DNA from: CAYLWW01 sp964387585
GTDB lineage: Bacteria > Pseudomonadota > Alphaproteobacteria > Rickettsiales > Midichloriaceae
NCBI GenBank assembly: GCA_964387585.1
Contig: CAYLWW010000026.1
Location: 1-18,818, forward strand
Length of the DNA: 18,818 nt
Direction of reading: 5' to 3'
Of this stretch, positions 1 to 8,455 are shown in pieces; the stretch's first letter is position 1, and each line of letters begins with the position of its first letter. The position numbers and the translations under genes were made by a program. The notes under the pieces were generated by a model. That model was not told the DNA's origin and made no database searches. It saw only the letters and a program-made list of their open reading frames with translations.

Positions 1-73
<73 letters not shown>

Positions 74-301
74 ATAAGTGTTATTTGGTTGCTTAAACTA
101 AATTTCACTTGAATAATAATAACCAATATATTTCTATATGCAAGCTATTTTACTAAGTTTTTTAATATAGTAGGTTGTTTAAGGTTTTATAAGATAAATA
201 CAAGAACTTAAGTGTTATAATTCATTATAAAAACTTTTATAGTGCAATAAAATTTATACTTGTTGTTTTATTTTTTAATTATCTTAAACAAAAAGTAGCA
301 T

Positions 302-1024
302 TTAAAAAGTAAATCTTGCTGTGGCAGTCACAGTATGCTTTAGTTGAGGCTTAGCTGAAATAGTTGAATTGCTATCACTTGTTGCCATACTTGCACTACT
401 AGAATTGGAGTTGGTAACCAGCTTATAGCCTTTTAAAGTAGCTTCTCCATTGTTACCTAGTTTATATCCTAAATCTAAAAAAAATCCTTTAGTCATTTCT
501 ATACCTAAACCTAAACCCGCTTGATAGACAAACTTATTACTATTCTCAGATACAAAAGGTAGTGAAGCATTATCATCATATATAGAGCTAGAAAACCTAT
601 TAGTAAAAAGCTCAAACCTTGATTTATTCACTCCTACTCCAGCCATAATATAAGGGATGAAATGAGTGCTATTTATGAAATCATAGTAAGCATTTAAAGT
701 TAATGAATAATTTTGTAATTTTAATTCACTATTAGTAGTGTTATTACCTAGGTTGAATTTATTATAACCTTTAGTTGGATTAAAGGAGAATAGTAAATCT
801 GTTCTTACTCCACTAGTGAAATTATAACCTAGTCCTACACCAGCTCCTAAACCTTTAGCATTTTTAAATAGCAACGACCCTCCTTTATCACTATTTAACT
901 TAATGTTATTTAGTGAATAATCTAATTCAGCTTTAAAGTAAATATCACCAGGCTTGATCGCTAATGCCGAATCAAGAAGCACAAAGAGTAATAATACTAA
1001 AAATAGCTTAATTTTATATAGCAT
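302..1024 (-). CDS. Outer-membrane beta-barrel surface protein (Opa/OmpA-like barrel)
   Basis: 240 residues. Residues 1-22 form a signal peptide: basic MLYKIK, a long Leu/Val core, and an SALA cleavage site before IKPG. The rest is alternating polar/hydrophobic strands rich in Gly, Tyr and Asn with short turns, for example GAGVGLGYNF near 60-70 and YQAGLGLGIEM near 166-176. It ends in a strand with C-terminal Phe (TARFTF), the usual signal for the BAM assembly machinery. Length and pattern fit small 8-stranded barrels, including rickettsial surface antigens, but I cannot name a specific family. A Ser/Asn-rich stretch at about 204-224 is probably a surface loop. It is monocistronic, with long AT-rich spacers on both sides. 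The function is unknown; adhesion or surface exposure is inferred from the fold. Confidence 0.8.
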   Translation of the reverse strand: MLYKIKLFLVLLLFVLLDSALAIKPGDIYFKAELDYSLNNIKLNSDKGGSLLFKNAKGLGAGVGLGYNFTSGVRTDLLFSFNPTKGYNKFNLGNNTTNSELKLQNYSLTLNAYYDFINSTHFIPYIMAGVGVNKSRFELFTNRFSSSIYDDNASLPFVSENSNKFVYQAGLGLGIEMTKGFFLDLGYKLGNNGEATLKGYKLVTNSNSSSASMATSDSNSTISAKPQLKHTVTATARFTF

Positions 1025-1281
1025 ACTTTTATTCTGTTAGTCTTTTATTGAAAAATTCTAACTTATTTTGCTTTATTCGCAATAATAAAAAACAAATAAT
1101 ATCAATTGAAACATATAAGTGCTATGAAGTTGTTACCACTATGCAACATGTTAGGGGTATTAATATTAAATACTTTCTTGTATTTACTTTTCCCTTTACC
1201 AAACCAATAATAAGCAAGATTTCTATAAAAAGTTTAGTCATTCATCAATAGGGATTACTTTTCTTTTGGATATTATAAAAC

Positions 1282-1986
1282 TTATAAGGTTAATTTATAT
1301 CCAGCTAATCTAACAGTTTTTATAATTTCCTTATTATTATTACTAGCTTCTAGTAAAGCTTTACGTAACCTAGTGATATGAACATCAACGGTACGAGTAT
1401 CGACTTCAATTTCTGTTCCCCAAATCTTACTTATCAAAGAATTTCTAGATAAAACTCTTTCAGGTTTTTCCATTAGCATTTGTAAAATCTGAAATTCTAT
1501 AGGTGCCAGCTTTACTTCTTTACTTCCTCTCATTACGCAATGTGATGATAAGTCCATTTCGATATCACTAAACTTAAGCATTTTGTCAGAAAATGCTGGG
1601 CGTATTCTGCGTAATACAGCTCTCATCCTGGCTGCTAGCTCAAATGGAGAGAATGGCTTAGTCATATAATCATCTGCACCACGATCTAAACCAGTAACTT
1701 TATCTAAATCATCATCTTTAGCTGAAATCATGATTATAGGGGTATGAGAACACTCTGGGTAAGAACGTAAGATTGTACACACTTCTATACCTGATTTTAA
1801 AGGTAGCATCCAATCTAAAAGTATTAAATCAGGCTTTTCATTTTTAGCTGTGATTAAAGCTTTTTCGCCATCATGGACTACAATAACATTGTAACCTTGT
1901 TTTTGTAGGTTATAACTTATCACGTTAGCTACAGATTTATCATCTTCAACTAATAATACATTGGGCTTTAATTGCTTATTGTTCAT
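1282..1986 (-). CDS. phoB: PhoB-type response regulator (OmpR/PhoB family)
   Basis: 234 residues, close to the 229 of E. coli PhoB. The receiver domain spans about 8-128 with acidic pocket E14/D15/D16, phosphoacceptor D58 in LILLDWMLP, S88 at the switch Thr/Ser position and invariant K110 in TKPFSP. The C-terminal winged helix spans about 135-234 and includes RTVDVHITRLRKAL and the end motif VRLAGYKL. The DWMLP and TKPFSPFEL segments are more PhoB-like than OmpR-like. When phosphorylated it would bind DNA as a dimer and control transcription, classically of phosphate genes. No histidine kinase, pst or phoU gene lies nearby, so the partner and regulon are unknown. It is divergent from truA across 289 bp. 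Other OmpR-family assignments remain possible. Confidence 0.82.
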   Translation of the reverse strand: MNNKQLKPNVLLVEDDKSVANVISYNLQKQGYNVIVVHDGEKALITAKNEKPDLILLDWMLPLKSGIEVCTILRSYPECSHTPIIMISAKDDDLDKVTGLDRGADDYMTKPFSPFELAARMRAVLRRIRPAFSDKMLKFSDIEMDLSSHCVMRGSKEVKLAPIEFQILQMLMEKPERVLSRNSLISKIWGTEIEVDTRTVDVHITRLRKALLEASNNNKEIIKTVRLAGYKLTL

Positions 1987-2275
1987 CTTCTAATTATGAT
2001 CTTAAGTTATAAAAATTAAATTATTAATTTACATTAGAGATAATTATCTATTAATTCACTAAACATAAAAAGCTTGTGTATTAAAAAGGTTTATTTAGTT
2101 GATGAAGCATAGTGACACATTATATTAATCATGGTAATAGAGCAATTAAAAAAATATTAAATTTTGAGCATTTGGTGAGTAGTAGTAGTAAATTTAACGA
2201 TTAAAAGTATTAGTTTAAATTTCATCATAATAGAAAAGCAATAAAAACTTTATTATATTATTATATAAATTTTAA

Positions 2276-3079
2276 ATGCTACACAAACATAGATATAGAA
2301 TAGATATAGAATACGACGGAAGCAATTATTCGGGCTGGCAAACACAGAAAGATTGTGTGTCTATACAAGCAGTGTTGGAAGAAGCTATATATAAACTTAC
2401 TTCCGAAAGAGTAATATTATTTGCTGCAGGAAGAACTGATGCAGGAGTGCATGCAATAAATCAAGTGGCGCATTTTGAATTACTTGTAGATTGGAAATTA
2501 CAAAATTTAATATCTGGAATAAATTATTTCCTACGTCCTAATCAAATAGTAGTATTTAATGCTACTAAAGTAGATGAGAAATTTCATGCTCGATTTTCAG
2601 CCATTAGTAGAAGCTACATATATTTAATAGTTAATAGACGAGTGCCATTAGTATTGACTCGTAGTAGGGCATGGTTAGTACCGGAAAAATTAGATTTATC
2701 AGCAATGAATGAAGCGGCTCAAATACTGGTAGGTAAACATGATTTCAGTAGCTTTAGAAATTCTCACTGTCAATCTAAATCTCCAGTAAAAAATATAGAA
2801 GCGATAGAGATAACATCAAATAATTTTCTATTACCATTAAGTAAGAATAGTGGGAATAATAGCAATGGTGGTATTATTCAGCTTTATATAAAAGCGCCTT
2901 CGTTCCTCCATAATCAAGTAAGAATTATAGTAGGTAGCCTGAGAAAAATCGGCAATGGAAGTTGGAATAAAAGTAATTTAGAAGAAATTTTGCTATTACG
3001 TGATAGAAAAAAAGCTGGGCCTACCGCTCCTGCTCATGGCTTATATTTATATGAAGTATTATATCCCTCAGATAAATAA
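2276..3079 (+). CDS. truA: tRNA pseudouridine(38-40) synthase TruA
   Basis: 267 residues, the usual size. It isomerises uridines 38-40 in the anticodon stem-loop of many tRNAs. The N-terminal YDGSNYSGWQTQ (13-24) is a family signature. The catalytic aspartate is D55 in AGRTDAGVHA (51-60). FLHNQVR (210-216) matches the conserved FLHxMVR segment, and AGPTAPAHGLYL (247-258) is the standard C-terminal motif. A short Asn/Ser/Gly-rich stretch near 190-199 is probably a surface loop. It starts with ATG at 2276 after a very AT-rich leader without a clear Shine-Dalgarno sequence. It converges on gatB with only 63 bp between stop codons. Confidence 0.96.
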   Translation: MLHKHRYRIDIEYDGSNYSGWQTQKDCVSIQAVLEEAIYKLTSERVILFAAGRTDAGVHAINQVAHFELLVDWKLQNLISGINYFLRPNQIVVFNATKVDEKFHARFSAISRSYIYLIVNRRVPLVLTRSRAWLVPEKLDLSAMNEAAQILVGKHDFSSFRNSHCQSKSPVKNIEAIEITSNNFLLPLSKNSGNNSNGGIIQLYIKAPSFLHNQVRIIVGSLRKIGNGSWNKSNLEEILLLRDRKKAGPTAPAHGLYLYEVLYPSDK

Positions 3080-3118
3080 AGATTTGTTGAGTTAGTCAGC
3101 ACTTTTATTCTATCAATG

Positions 3119-3146
3119 TTAAAATAATTATAATCAATTATTTTAT
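3119..3146. terminator. AT-only hairpin between convergent truA and gatB
   Basis: A ten-pair A/T stem (3120-3129 with 3136-3145, six-base loop) sits exactly at the convergence of truA and gatB and includes the gatB stop codon. Its symmetric T- and A-rich arms could serve as a bidirectional terminator. The stem lacks G:C pairs, so it would be weak; the call rests mainly on position. Confidence 0.35.
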
Positions 3147-4597
3147 TCTGATTTTAGCTTATCTTGTAAGATTTGGTTGACTAGCTCAGGATTAGCTTTT
3201 CCTTGTGTGCGCTGCATAATCTGGCCTATGAAAAAAGCAAAAAGCTTATTTTTACCTGCTCTATACTCGGCAACTTTTTCTGGATTATCACTAATTACTG
3301 CATTTATAACTACTTCTACTTCTTTAGAATCAGTAACTTGTCTTAACCCCTCTCTTTCTATAATAATTATGGGATCTTCCTTAGTATTAAACATAATTTC
3401 AAATACTTGTTTAGCTATTTTCCCAGAAATTGTTTTATTAGTTATGAGATTCAGTAATTCTGCTAACTGGCTAGCGCTTATAGGTGATTGATCGATCTCT
3501 AACCCTGATTTATTAAGATAACCAAATAACTCACTAGTTAGCCAGTTAGACGCTAGTTTAGGATCAGCTTTTTTAGCTAATTCTTCAAAATATTCTGCGG
3601 TAATCTTATCAGCTACTATTACCTCAGCATCATACTGAGAAATACCTAGTTCGGTAATATAGCGATTTTTCTTTTTTTCAGGTAATTCAGGTAAATTGAG
3701 GCGTATTTTAGAAACATAATCGCTTGTTATTACTAAAGGATTTAAATCAGGATCAGGAAAATATCTATAATCTGATGCATCTTCTTTAGATCTCATTAAT
3801 CTTGTTTCGCCTGTTTCAGAGTCAAAAAGACGTGTTTCTTGATCTATTTTCAAGTTTTTTTCTAGCATGCTGATTTGTCTTTGAGCTTCAAAATTTATAG
3901 CTCTAACTACATTACGTATAGAGTTAAGATTTTTCACCTCTACTCTGGTGCCAAATACACTAGAATTTAAAGGTTTAATAGAGATATTAGCATCGCAACG
4001 TAAAGAACCTTTTTCCATATCTCCATCACATGTACCCAAATATCTTAGAATACTACGTAATTTTTTTATAAATTCAGCCACTTCTTCACTATTACGCATA
4101 TCAGGCTCTGTTACTATTTCCATTAAAGGAGCGCCGCACCTATTAAAATCAAGAAAAGTTTCGTTAGGGCTTTGGTCATGTATGCTTTTTCCTGCATCTT
4201 GCTCTAATTGTATACGAGAAATATTAATTATTTTATCTCCTGAATTAGTTTCTATTTTCAAAGAACCTTTACCAACTATAGGATGGGTAAATTGCGAAAT
4301 TTGATAACCTTGAGGTGAATCAGGATAAAAGTAATTTTTACGCTCAAATATAGAAAGAGGATTTATTTCAGCATTTAAACCTAAAGCTGTTTTAATAGCT
4401 TGTTCGACGCACATCATGTTCAGTACTGGTAACATACCAGGCATAGCTAAATCAACGTAAGAAGCTTGGCTATTAGGCTCAGCACCAAAAGAATGAGGAC
4501 TGGAAGAAAATAACTTTGAATTGCTAGTTACTTGTGCATGAATTTCTAGCCCTATGACTGTTTCCCAACGATTATTAACGTTATTAGCAATTTCCAT
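3143..4597 (-). CDS. gatB: Asp-tRNA(Asn)/Glu-tRNA(Gln) amidotransferase subunit B
   Basis: 484 residues, full length. GatB is the kinase and tRNA-binding subunit of GatCAB, which converts Glu-tRNA(Gln) and Asp-tRNA(Asn) to the amidated forms. The N-terminal [12 protein letters not shown], then [30 protein letters not shown] and [18 protein letters not shown] are signature segments of the catalytic cradle. [13 protein letters not shown] and [11 protein letters not shown] follow, and the C-terminal YqeY-like helical domain starts near 330. The ATG at 4597 gives the standard N-terminus [12 protein letters not shown]. In many alphaproteobacteria gatB follows gatC-gatA. Here the upstream 341 bp contain no gene and the next gene is divergent, so gatCA must lie elsewhere if present. 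Confidence 0.97.
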   Translation of the reverse strand: MEIANNVNNRWETVIGLEIHAQVTSNSKLFSSSPHSFGAEPNSQASYVDLAMPGMLPVLNMMCVEQAIKTALGLNAEINPLSIFERKNYFYPDSPQGYQISQFTHPIVGKGSLKIETNSGDKIINISRIQLEQDAGKSIHDQSPNETFLDFNRCGAPLMEIVTEPDMRNSEEVAEFIKKLRSILRYLGTCDGDMEKGSLRCDANISIKPLNSSVFGTRVEVKNLNSIRNVVRAINFEAQRQISMLEKNLKIDQETRLFDSETGETRLMRSKEDASDYRYFPDPDLNPLVITSDYVSKIRLNLPELPEKKKNRYITELGISQYDAEVIVADKITAEYFEELAKKADPKLASNWLTSELFGYLNKSGLEIDQSPISASQLAELLNLITNKTISGKIAKQVFEIMFNTKEDPIIIIEREGLRQVTDSKEVEVVINAVISDNPEKVAEYRAGKNKLFAFFIGQIMQRTQGKANPELVNQILQDKLKSE

Positions 4598-4938
4598 AAA
4601 TTTATTTTAATTATTGTAGGTTGAACTTTGCTTTAATCGAAATGTTAAAATTTAATAACAGTTAACTGAGCTTAAGATCAGTATTATATTCTCTTTACTG
4701 TAATTATTACCTTAGGGCTTGCAATTATGTTTACCTTATGTAGAGTAATAACTAATTATATGTTGCATTCATAACGTTTAGCATCTTTTTTTACATATAT
4801 CAATTCTAATAAAACATACCAATAAATATTATTAGTAGCTTGGAATAATTAAGATCTTTTACTCTATTCAATGTTTTTATAAAAGTTAATTAACACAAAT
4901 AAAATAGTACTAATAATTAAATTAATATACTTAAAGTC
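4598..4938. other. 341-bp AT-rich divergent spacer, no gene seen
   Basis: This spacer separates the divergent gatB and ispA-like genes and must hold both promoters. I see no convincing -35/-10 pair, no RNA gene, no strong hairpin and no credible coding frame on either strand. The imperfect repeat of TACCTTA near 4709 and 4730 is short and probably chance. Confidence 0.5.
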
Positions 4939-5772
4939 GTGTTGTTAAAGGATCTCATAATCGAAGTTGAAGAAAAAATTAACTTAGCATTAAAACTTTT
5001 ACTTTCAGAAAAACAAGAACACTCGAGCAAACAATTGCTTATTGCTATGAATTATGTGTTATGCACGCCAGGGAAAAGAGTTAGGCCATTTTTGGTATTG
5101 CAATGTGCCAAATTAGTGGGATGTAATGAGGAAGTAGCAATAATACTAGCGGTTGCTATAGAGCTAATTCACACTTACTCACTAGTTCATGATGATTTAC
5201 CAGCAATGGATGATGATGATTACAGGAGAGGATTACCTAGTTGTCATAAAAAATTTGGTGAAGGGATGGCAATATTAGTAGGGGATGGTTTGCTAACTTT
5301 AGCCTTTGAAGTTTTAGTTGGAATTAGAAAGCATGTAGAAGCAGAAAAGGTATTAGAGTTGATTTTATCTATATCTCAAGCATCAGGTTATCAAGGTATG
5401 GTAGGGGGGCAGGCAATTGATTTATATATCAAAGACAATTCTAAAGATTTAAAATCAAATTCTTATTTAATAGAAGAAATGCAAACCATGAAAACAGCAT
5501 CCTTATTTATAGCTGCATGTGAATCTCCAGCGATAATAGTTGGAGATAATGCTTCTAGGATAAATTTAGCTGGCTATGGCAAAGCCTTAGGATTATTGTT
5601 TCAACTTACTGATGATATCATAGATAAAGAACTTCCTTCTTCATCAAATCAGTATGAATTGGCGGATAAGCTTGTAAATACCGCTAAAAGCCATTTAAGC
5701 AGCTTTGGCAAAAGTCCTGATGTTGAAGTTCTAGAAGAATTGATTCATCTCATACGATATCGTGAACATTAA
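4939..5772 (+). CDS. ispA: Short-chain polyprenyl (farnesyl) diphosphate synthase-like protein, shortened after the second Asp-rich motif
   Basis: 277 residues from a GTG start; E. coli IspA has 299. The family couples isopentenyl diphosphate to DMAPP/GPP to make FPP, precursor of undecaprenyl phosphate and quinone tails. Seen here: GKRVRP (45-50), the first Asp-rich motif DDLPAMDDDD (85-94) followed by RR, GMVGGQAIDL (153-162), MKTASL (184-189), Q222 and the second Asp-rich motif DDIID (225-229). IHTYSLVHDD before motif one resembles IspA chain-length residues. Odd: after DDIID the expected block with GD-T-LGK and GKxT/S is absent. KELPSSSNQYELADK leads straight into the last helices, about 20 residues short. 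That region normally supplies a Lys contacting the allylic diphosphate. It could be a diverged active enzyme or a decaying one; the frame is open throughout. Confidence 0.85.
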   Translation: MLLKDLIIEVEEKINLALKLLLSEKQEHSSKQLLIAMNYVLCTPGKRVRPFLVLQCAKLVGCNEEVAIILAVAIELIHTYSLVHDDLPAMDDDDYRRGLPSCHKKFGEGMAILVGDGLLTLAFEVLVGIRKHVEAEKVLELILSISQASGYQGMVGGQAIDLYIKDNSKDLKSNSYLIEEMQTMKTASLFIAACESPAIIVGDNASRINLAGYGKALGLLFQLTDDIIDKELPSSSNQYELADKLVNTAKSHLSSFGKSPDVEVLEELIHLIRYREH

Positions 5773-5933
5773 GTTTAGCTGAGGTTAAAAAATAATGTTG
5801 TCGATATTTAGATAATAAAGAGTAGTAAATTTTATTTGAGTAGTATAGCTTATATTGTTATAAAACATCAAGTTGATAAAATCAATGAAAGTGGTCAATC
5901 GTTTAAAAACTCTTAATAAAAAACTATATAATT

Positions 5934-6500
5934 ATGTTTTCTGATCCTAAAAGTATTATTGAAAATTTAGACAAGAGAATGGAAAGTTCTATTACCAATC
6001 TTAAACACACTCTTTCGGGTTTGCGTGCAGGTAGAGCATCTACATCTTTATTAGAGCCAGTAAAGGTTGAAGTATATGGAAGCATAATGCCGATAAGTCA
6101 ATTAGGAACTGTTAGTGCTCCTGAGCCTAGAATGCTTACAGTTCAAGTCTGGGATAAGGCTAATACTAAAGCAGTTGAAAAGGCAATATTAAATGCGGGA
6201 CTAGGATTAAATCCTATTGCAGAAAGTCAAACTATTAGAATTCCTTTACCTGATTTAAGCGAAGAAAGAAGAAAAGAGCTAGCCAAGAAAGCTAGTGAGT
6301 ATGTAGAGCATTCTAAAGTTGCTATACGTAACGTAAGAAGAGATGGGATAGATGAGTTAAAGAAATTAGAAAAAAGTAAAAATATTTCTGAAGACGAATT
6401 AAAATCTTATAGTGAAGAAGTACAGAAATTAACTGATAAGTATGTGAAGAAAACAGAAGAGGTAGGGCTAGAAAAAGCTAAAGAAATAATGGGTGGGTAA
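5934..6500 (+). CDS. frr: Ribosome recycling factor
   Basis: 188 residues, close to the E. coli 185. RRF splits post-termination ribosomes together with EF-G, which is also encoded in this window. Family features are complete: the three-helix-bundle N-terminus with GLRAGRASTSLLEPVKVEVYG (29-49), then PISQLGTVSAPEPRMLTVQVWD in domain II, LNPIAESQTIRIPLPDLSEERRKEL, and the C-terminal helix with VRRDGIDELKKLEK. It starts with ATG at 5934. It is not next to pyrH or tsf, its common neighbours in bacteria; the upstream gene is the ispA-like gene, 161 bp away. A TATAAT lies only 2 bp before the ATG and is unlikely to be its promoter unless the transcript is leaderless. Confidence 0.98.
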   Translation: MFSDPKSIIENLDKRMESSITNLKHTLSGLRAGRASTSLLEPVKVEVYGSIMPISQLGTVSAPEPRMLTVQVWDKANTKAVEKAILNAGLGLNPIAESQTIRIPLPDLSEERRKELAKKASEYVEHSKVAIRNVRRDGIDELKKLEKSKNISEDELKSYSEEVQKLTDKYVKKTEEVGLEKAKEIMGG

Positions 6501-6810
6501 TTCTTGGATATAGGGATATTTTTAGCTATAAATAATCAAAATTTTGACTAAAAATTACTACTAAAATTGATATACCTTTGATACTGGAACATTTGTATTG
6601 TCAAATTTTATAATTTGCGTGTGCTCACACCGCTTATTTTAACTGTTGAACTCTCATTGATATATTGAAAGGCAAAATTTAGCCTCCCTTTGTATTAAAG
6701 GCTAAAAACTTATCCAGCAATAATATCGTTAATTAATGCCTTGCTTTTTAGCGATTAACAGTATAGTATTGTTGCTTGATTAAAAGCTATTTTATCCATA
6801 ATTAAGTAAA
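6501..6810. other. 310-bp spacer holding a palindromic repeat copy and two further hairpins
   Basis: No gene is visible between frr and rpmJ. The spacer holds repeat copy A (listed separately), an 8-bp hairpin with arms TTTAGCCT/AGGCTAAA at 6678-6685 and 6699-6706, and the 12-mer GCTTTTTAGCGA (6743-6754) that is perfectly complementary to 6826-6837 inside rpmJ. The 3' part must contain the rpmJ promoter, but I see no clear -35/-10 pair. Confidence 0.6.
6568..6667. repeat. Degenerate palindromic repeat, copy A
   Basis: The left arm runs from GATATACCTTTGATACTGG through AACATTTGTATTGTCAAATT. The right arm (about 6643-6667, AACTGTTGAACTCTCATTG) is its imperfect inverse, about two thirds identical by hand. 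A central hairpin GCGTGTG/CACACCGC lies at about 6617-6632. The left arm aligns well with copy C (about 21 of 28 positions in the block TACTnnAACnTTTG to TCAAATTT). It lies 3' of frr. It resembles in layout the Rickettsia palindromic elements, though I cannot assign it to a named family. Confidence 0.6.
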
Positions 6811-6933
6811 ATGAGAGTTCTTTCTTCGCTAAAAAGCGCTAAAAAAAGAGATAAAGATTGCAAATTGGTTCGTCGTAAGGGCAGGCTTTATGTAATTAAT
6901 AAAAAAAATCCTAAGTATAAAGCAAAACAGTAA
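6811..6933 (+). CDS. rpmJ: Large-subunit ribosomal protein bL36 (long, C-minus form)
   Basis: A 40-residue frame, ATG at 6811 and TAA at 6931-6933. The product begins [20 protein letters not shown] and continues with [20 protein letters not shown]. This matches the alphaproteobacterial long L36 in length and order ([13 protein letters not shown], [17 protein letters not shown]). Zinc-binding L36 has a C-C-C-H set; only C17 remains here, so this is the zinc-independent type. The protein binds 23S rRNA late in large-subunit assembly. It stands alone, 310 bp after frr and 106 bp before cysS. The spacer upstream contains a 12-nt segment complementary to codons 6-9. Confidence 0.93.
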   Translation: MRVLSSLKSAKKRDKDCKLVRRKGRLYVINKKNPKYKAKQ

Positions 6934-7039
6934 ATGTTTTCCGGTTTTATTGCTAATTAATTAAGAGTTGATTATTATATTAGCCTGTTTTAAATAATGA
7001 GCTGGTAATCATATTTCTTTTTAGTATTTACAATTCTCT

Positions 7040-8422
7040 ATGTTATTACGCTTAACTAACTCGTTGTCTAAACAAGTAGAAGATTTTCTTCCCTTAGATA
7101 ATAGTAATGTTAGGATGTATGTATGTGGACCGACTGTTTATGACAGAGCGCACCTAGGAAATATTAGATCTGCTGTGGTGTATGACTTATTATTTCGACT
7201 TTTAAAGCAGTTATTTAACAAAGTCACTTACGTAAGAAATGTCACAGATATAGATGATAAAATCATAAATGCTTCTAAATCTAGGCAGATTGCCGCTTCA
7301 GAATTAACATCTGAAATGCTTGATTTTTACCATCAAGATCTTAAAGCCATTGGTTGCTTGAGTCCCACCTTTGAACCTAAAGCCACTGAACACTTAAATC
7401 AAATGTTCGCTCTTATAGAGAGCTTACTCGCTAAAGGATATGCTTATATAGCTGATCAGCATGTATTATTTGATATAGAAAAGTATTGTGATTATGGCAT
7501 ATTATCTAAACGTAATTTAGAAGAAATCATTTCTGGTTCACGTATAGAAATTGCTCCTTTTAAGAAAAATCCTGCAGATTTTGTTTTATGGAAACCGACA
7601 AAAAATGGTGAGGAGGAGTTTTCTTTTGCCAGTCCTTGGGGAATTGGGAGGCCTGGCTGGCATATAGAATGTTCGGCTATGAGTACTCAATATTTAGGTA
7701 GTAGTTTTGATATACATGGGGGCGGTGCAGATTTGATTTTTCCTCATCATGAAAATGAGATAGCGCAAACTGTATGTGCTATTCCGCATAGTACATATGC
7801 GAAATATTGGGTTCACAACGGTTTTTTAACTGTAGAAGGTGAAAAAATGAGTAAAAGTTTAGGTAACTTTAAAACAGCTCATGAATTATTGGAAGCAGAT
7901 ATTCCAGGCAAAGTCATTAGGTATTTTTACTTTACATCTCACTATCGTAAACCATTGGATTTCAATACTAAAGCTTTGAATGATGCTTATAAGGGAGTCG
8001 AGAAGTTTAGCTATGCTCTTGAGCAGCATAACTTAGTCATTAATGAAGATTCTTTAAATGATACTTTAAAAATACACTCCCCTACGTTAATCTCTATATT
8101 GAAAGATGATTTGAATACTCCTGCAGCATTACGATATTTGCATGAATTAGCTAGCCAAGCTATAAAAGGCGATAAAGATAAAGCACAAGAGCTGCAGCAG
8201 GGATATATCTTAATGGGTTTTGCTTCTGCTGATTTATATAAAAGTGCTGATAGCAGTAAGCCACTAGATTCTAAAGTGCAAGAGCTAGCAGAAGCTCGAT
8301 TAATTGCGAAAAAAAATAAAAATTGGAAAGAAGCTGATAAATTAAGAGATATGATTGGTAATTTAGGTTATAATGTAAAGGACTTAGAAGATAAATATGT
8401 ATTAGAAAAAAAATTATTTTAA
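7040..8422 (+). CDS. cysS: Cysteinyl-tRNA synthetase
   Basis: 460 residues (E. coli 461). This class I synthetase charges tRNA-Cys with cysteine in the cytoplasm. The Zn ligands that select cysteine are all present: C29 in MYVCGPTVYD, C211 in WHIECSAM, and H236/E240 in FPHHENEIAQ. The HIGH motif is HLGN (38-41) and the KMSKS loop is 269-273. GRPGWHIECS and DIHGGGADLIFPHHENE are family signatures. The C-terminal anticodon-binding region holds EARLIAKKNKNWKEADKLRD. ATG at 7040 gives a normal N-terminus (MLLRLTNSLS). folC follows after 33 bp, probably on the same transcript. Confidence 0.98.
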   Translation: MLLRLTNSLSKQVEDFLPLDNSNVRMYVCGPTVYDRAHLGNIRSAVVYDLLFRLLKQLFNKVTYVRNVTDIDDKIINASKSRQIAASELTSEMLDFYHQDLKAIGCLSPTFEPKATEHLNQMFALIESLLAKGYAYIADQHVLFDIEKYCDYGILSKRNLEEIISGSRIEIAPFKKNPADFVLWKPTKNGEEEFSFASPWGIGRPGWHIECSAMSTQYLGSSFDIHGGGADLIFPHHENEIAQTVCAIPHSTYAKYWVHNGFLTVEGEKMSKSLGNFKTAHELLEADIPGKVIRYFYFTSHYRKPLDFNTKALNDAYKGVEKFSYALEQHNLVINEDSLNDTLKIHSPTLISILKDDLNTPAALRYLHELASQAIKGDKDKAQELQQGYILMGFASADLYKSADSSKPLDSKVQELAEARLIAKKNKNWKEADKLRDMIGNLGYNVKDLEDKYVLEKKLF

Positions 8423-8455
8423 CTGTATTATTAGCATCATTTTGATTTTGATAAA

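Noticed and set aside
226..241. Perfect palindrome TATAAAAACTTTTATA near the tRNA-fMet gene
   Set aside because: All but one base are A or T and the loop is almost absent; expected by chance in this composition.
1048..1251. A 67-codon plus-strand frame between the barrel gene and phoB
   Set aside because: Composition is that of AT-rich spacer (Ile/Lys/Asn/Phe), with no ribosome site and no recognisable domain.
2176..2190. Short AGT triplet run upstream of truA
   Set aside because: Only about four units in AT-rich spacer; too short to call a microsatellite or a binding site array.
3177..4304. Plus-strand frames of 104 and 118 codons opposite gatB
   Set aside because: They are antisense to a complete, highly conserved gatB and show no protein features of their own.
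5927..5932. TATAAT immediately upstream of frr
   Set aside because: Only one base separates it from the ATG, so transcription would start inside the gene.
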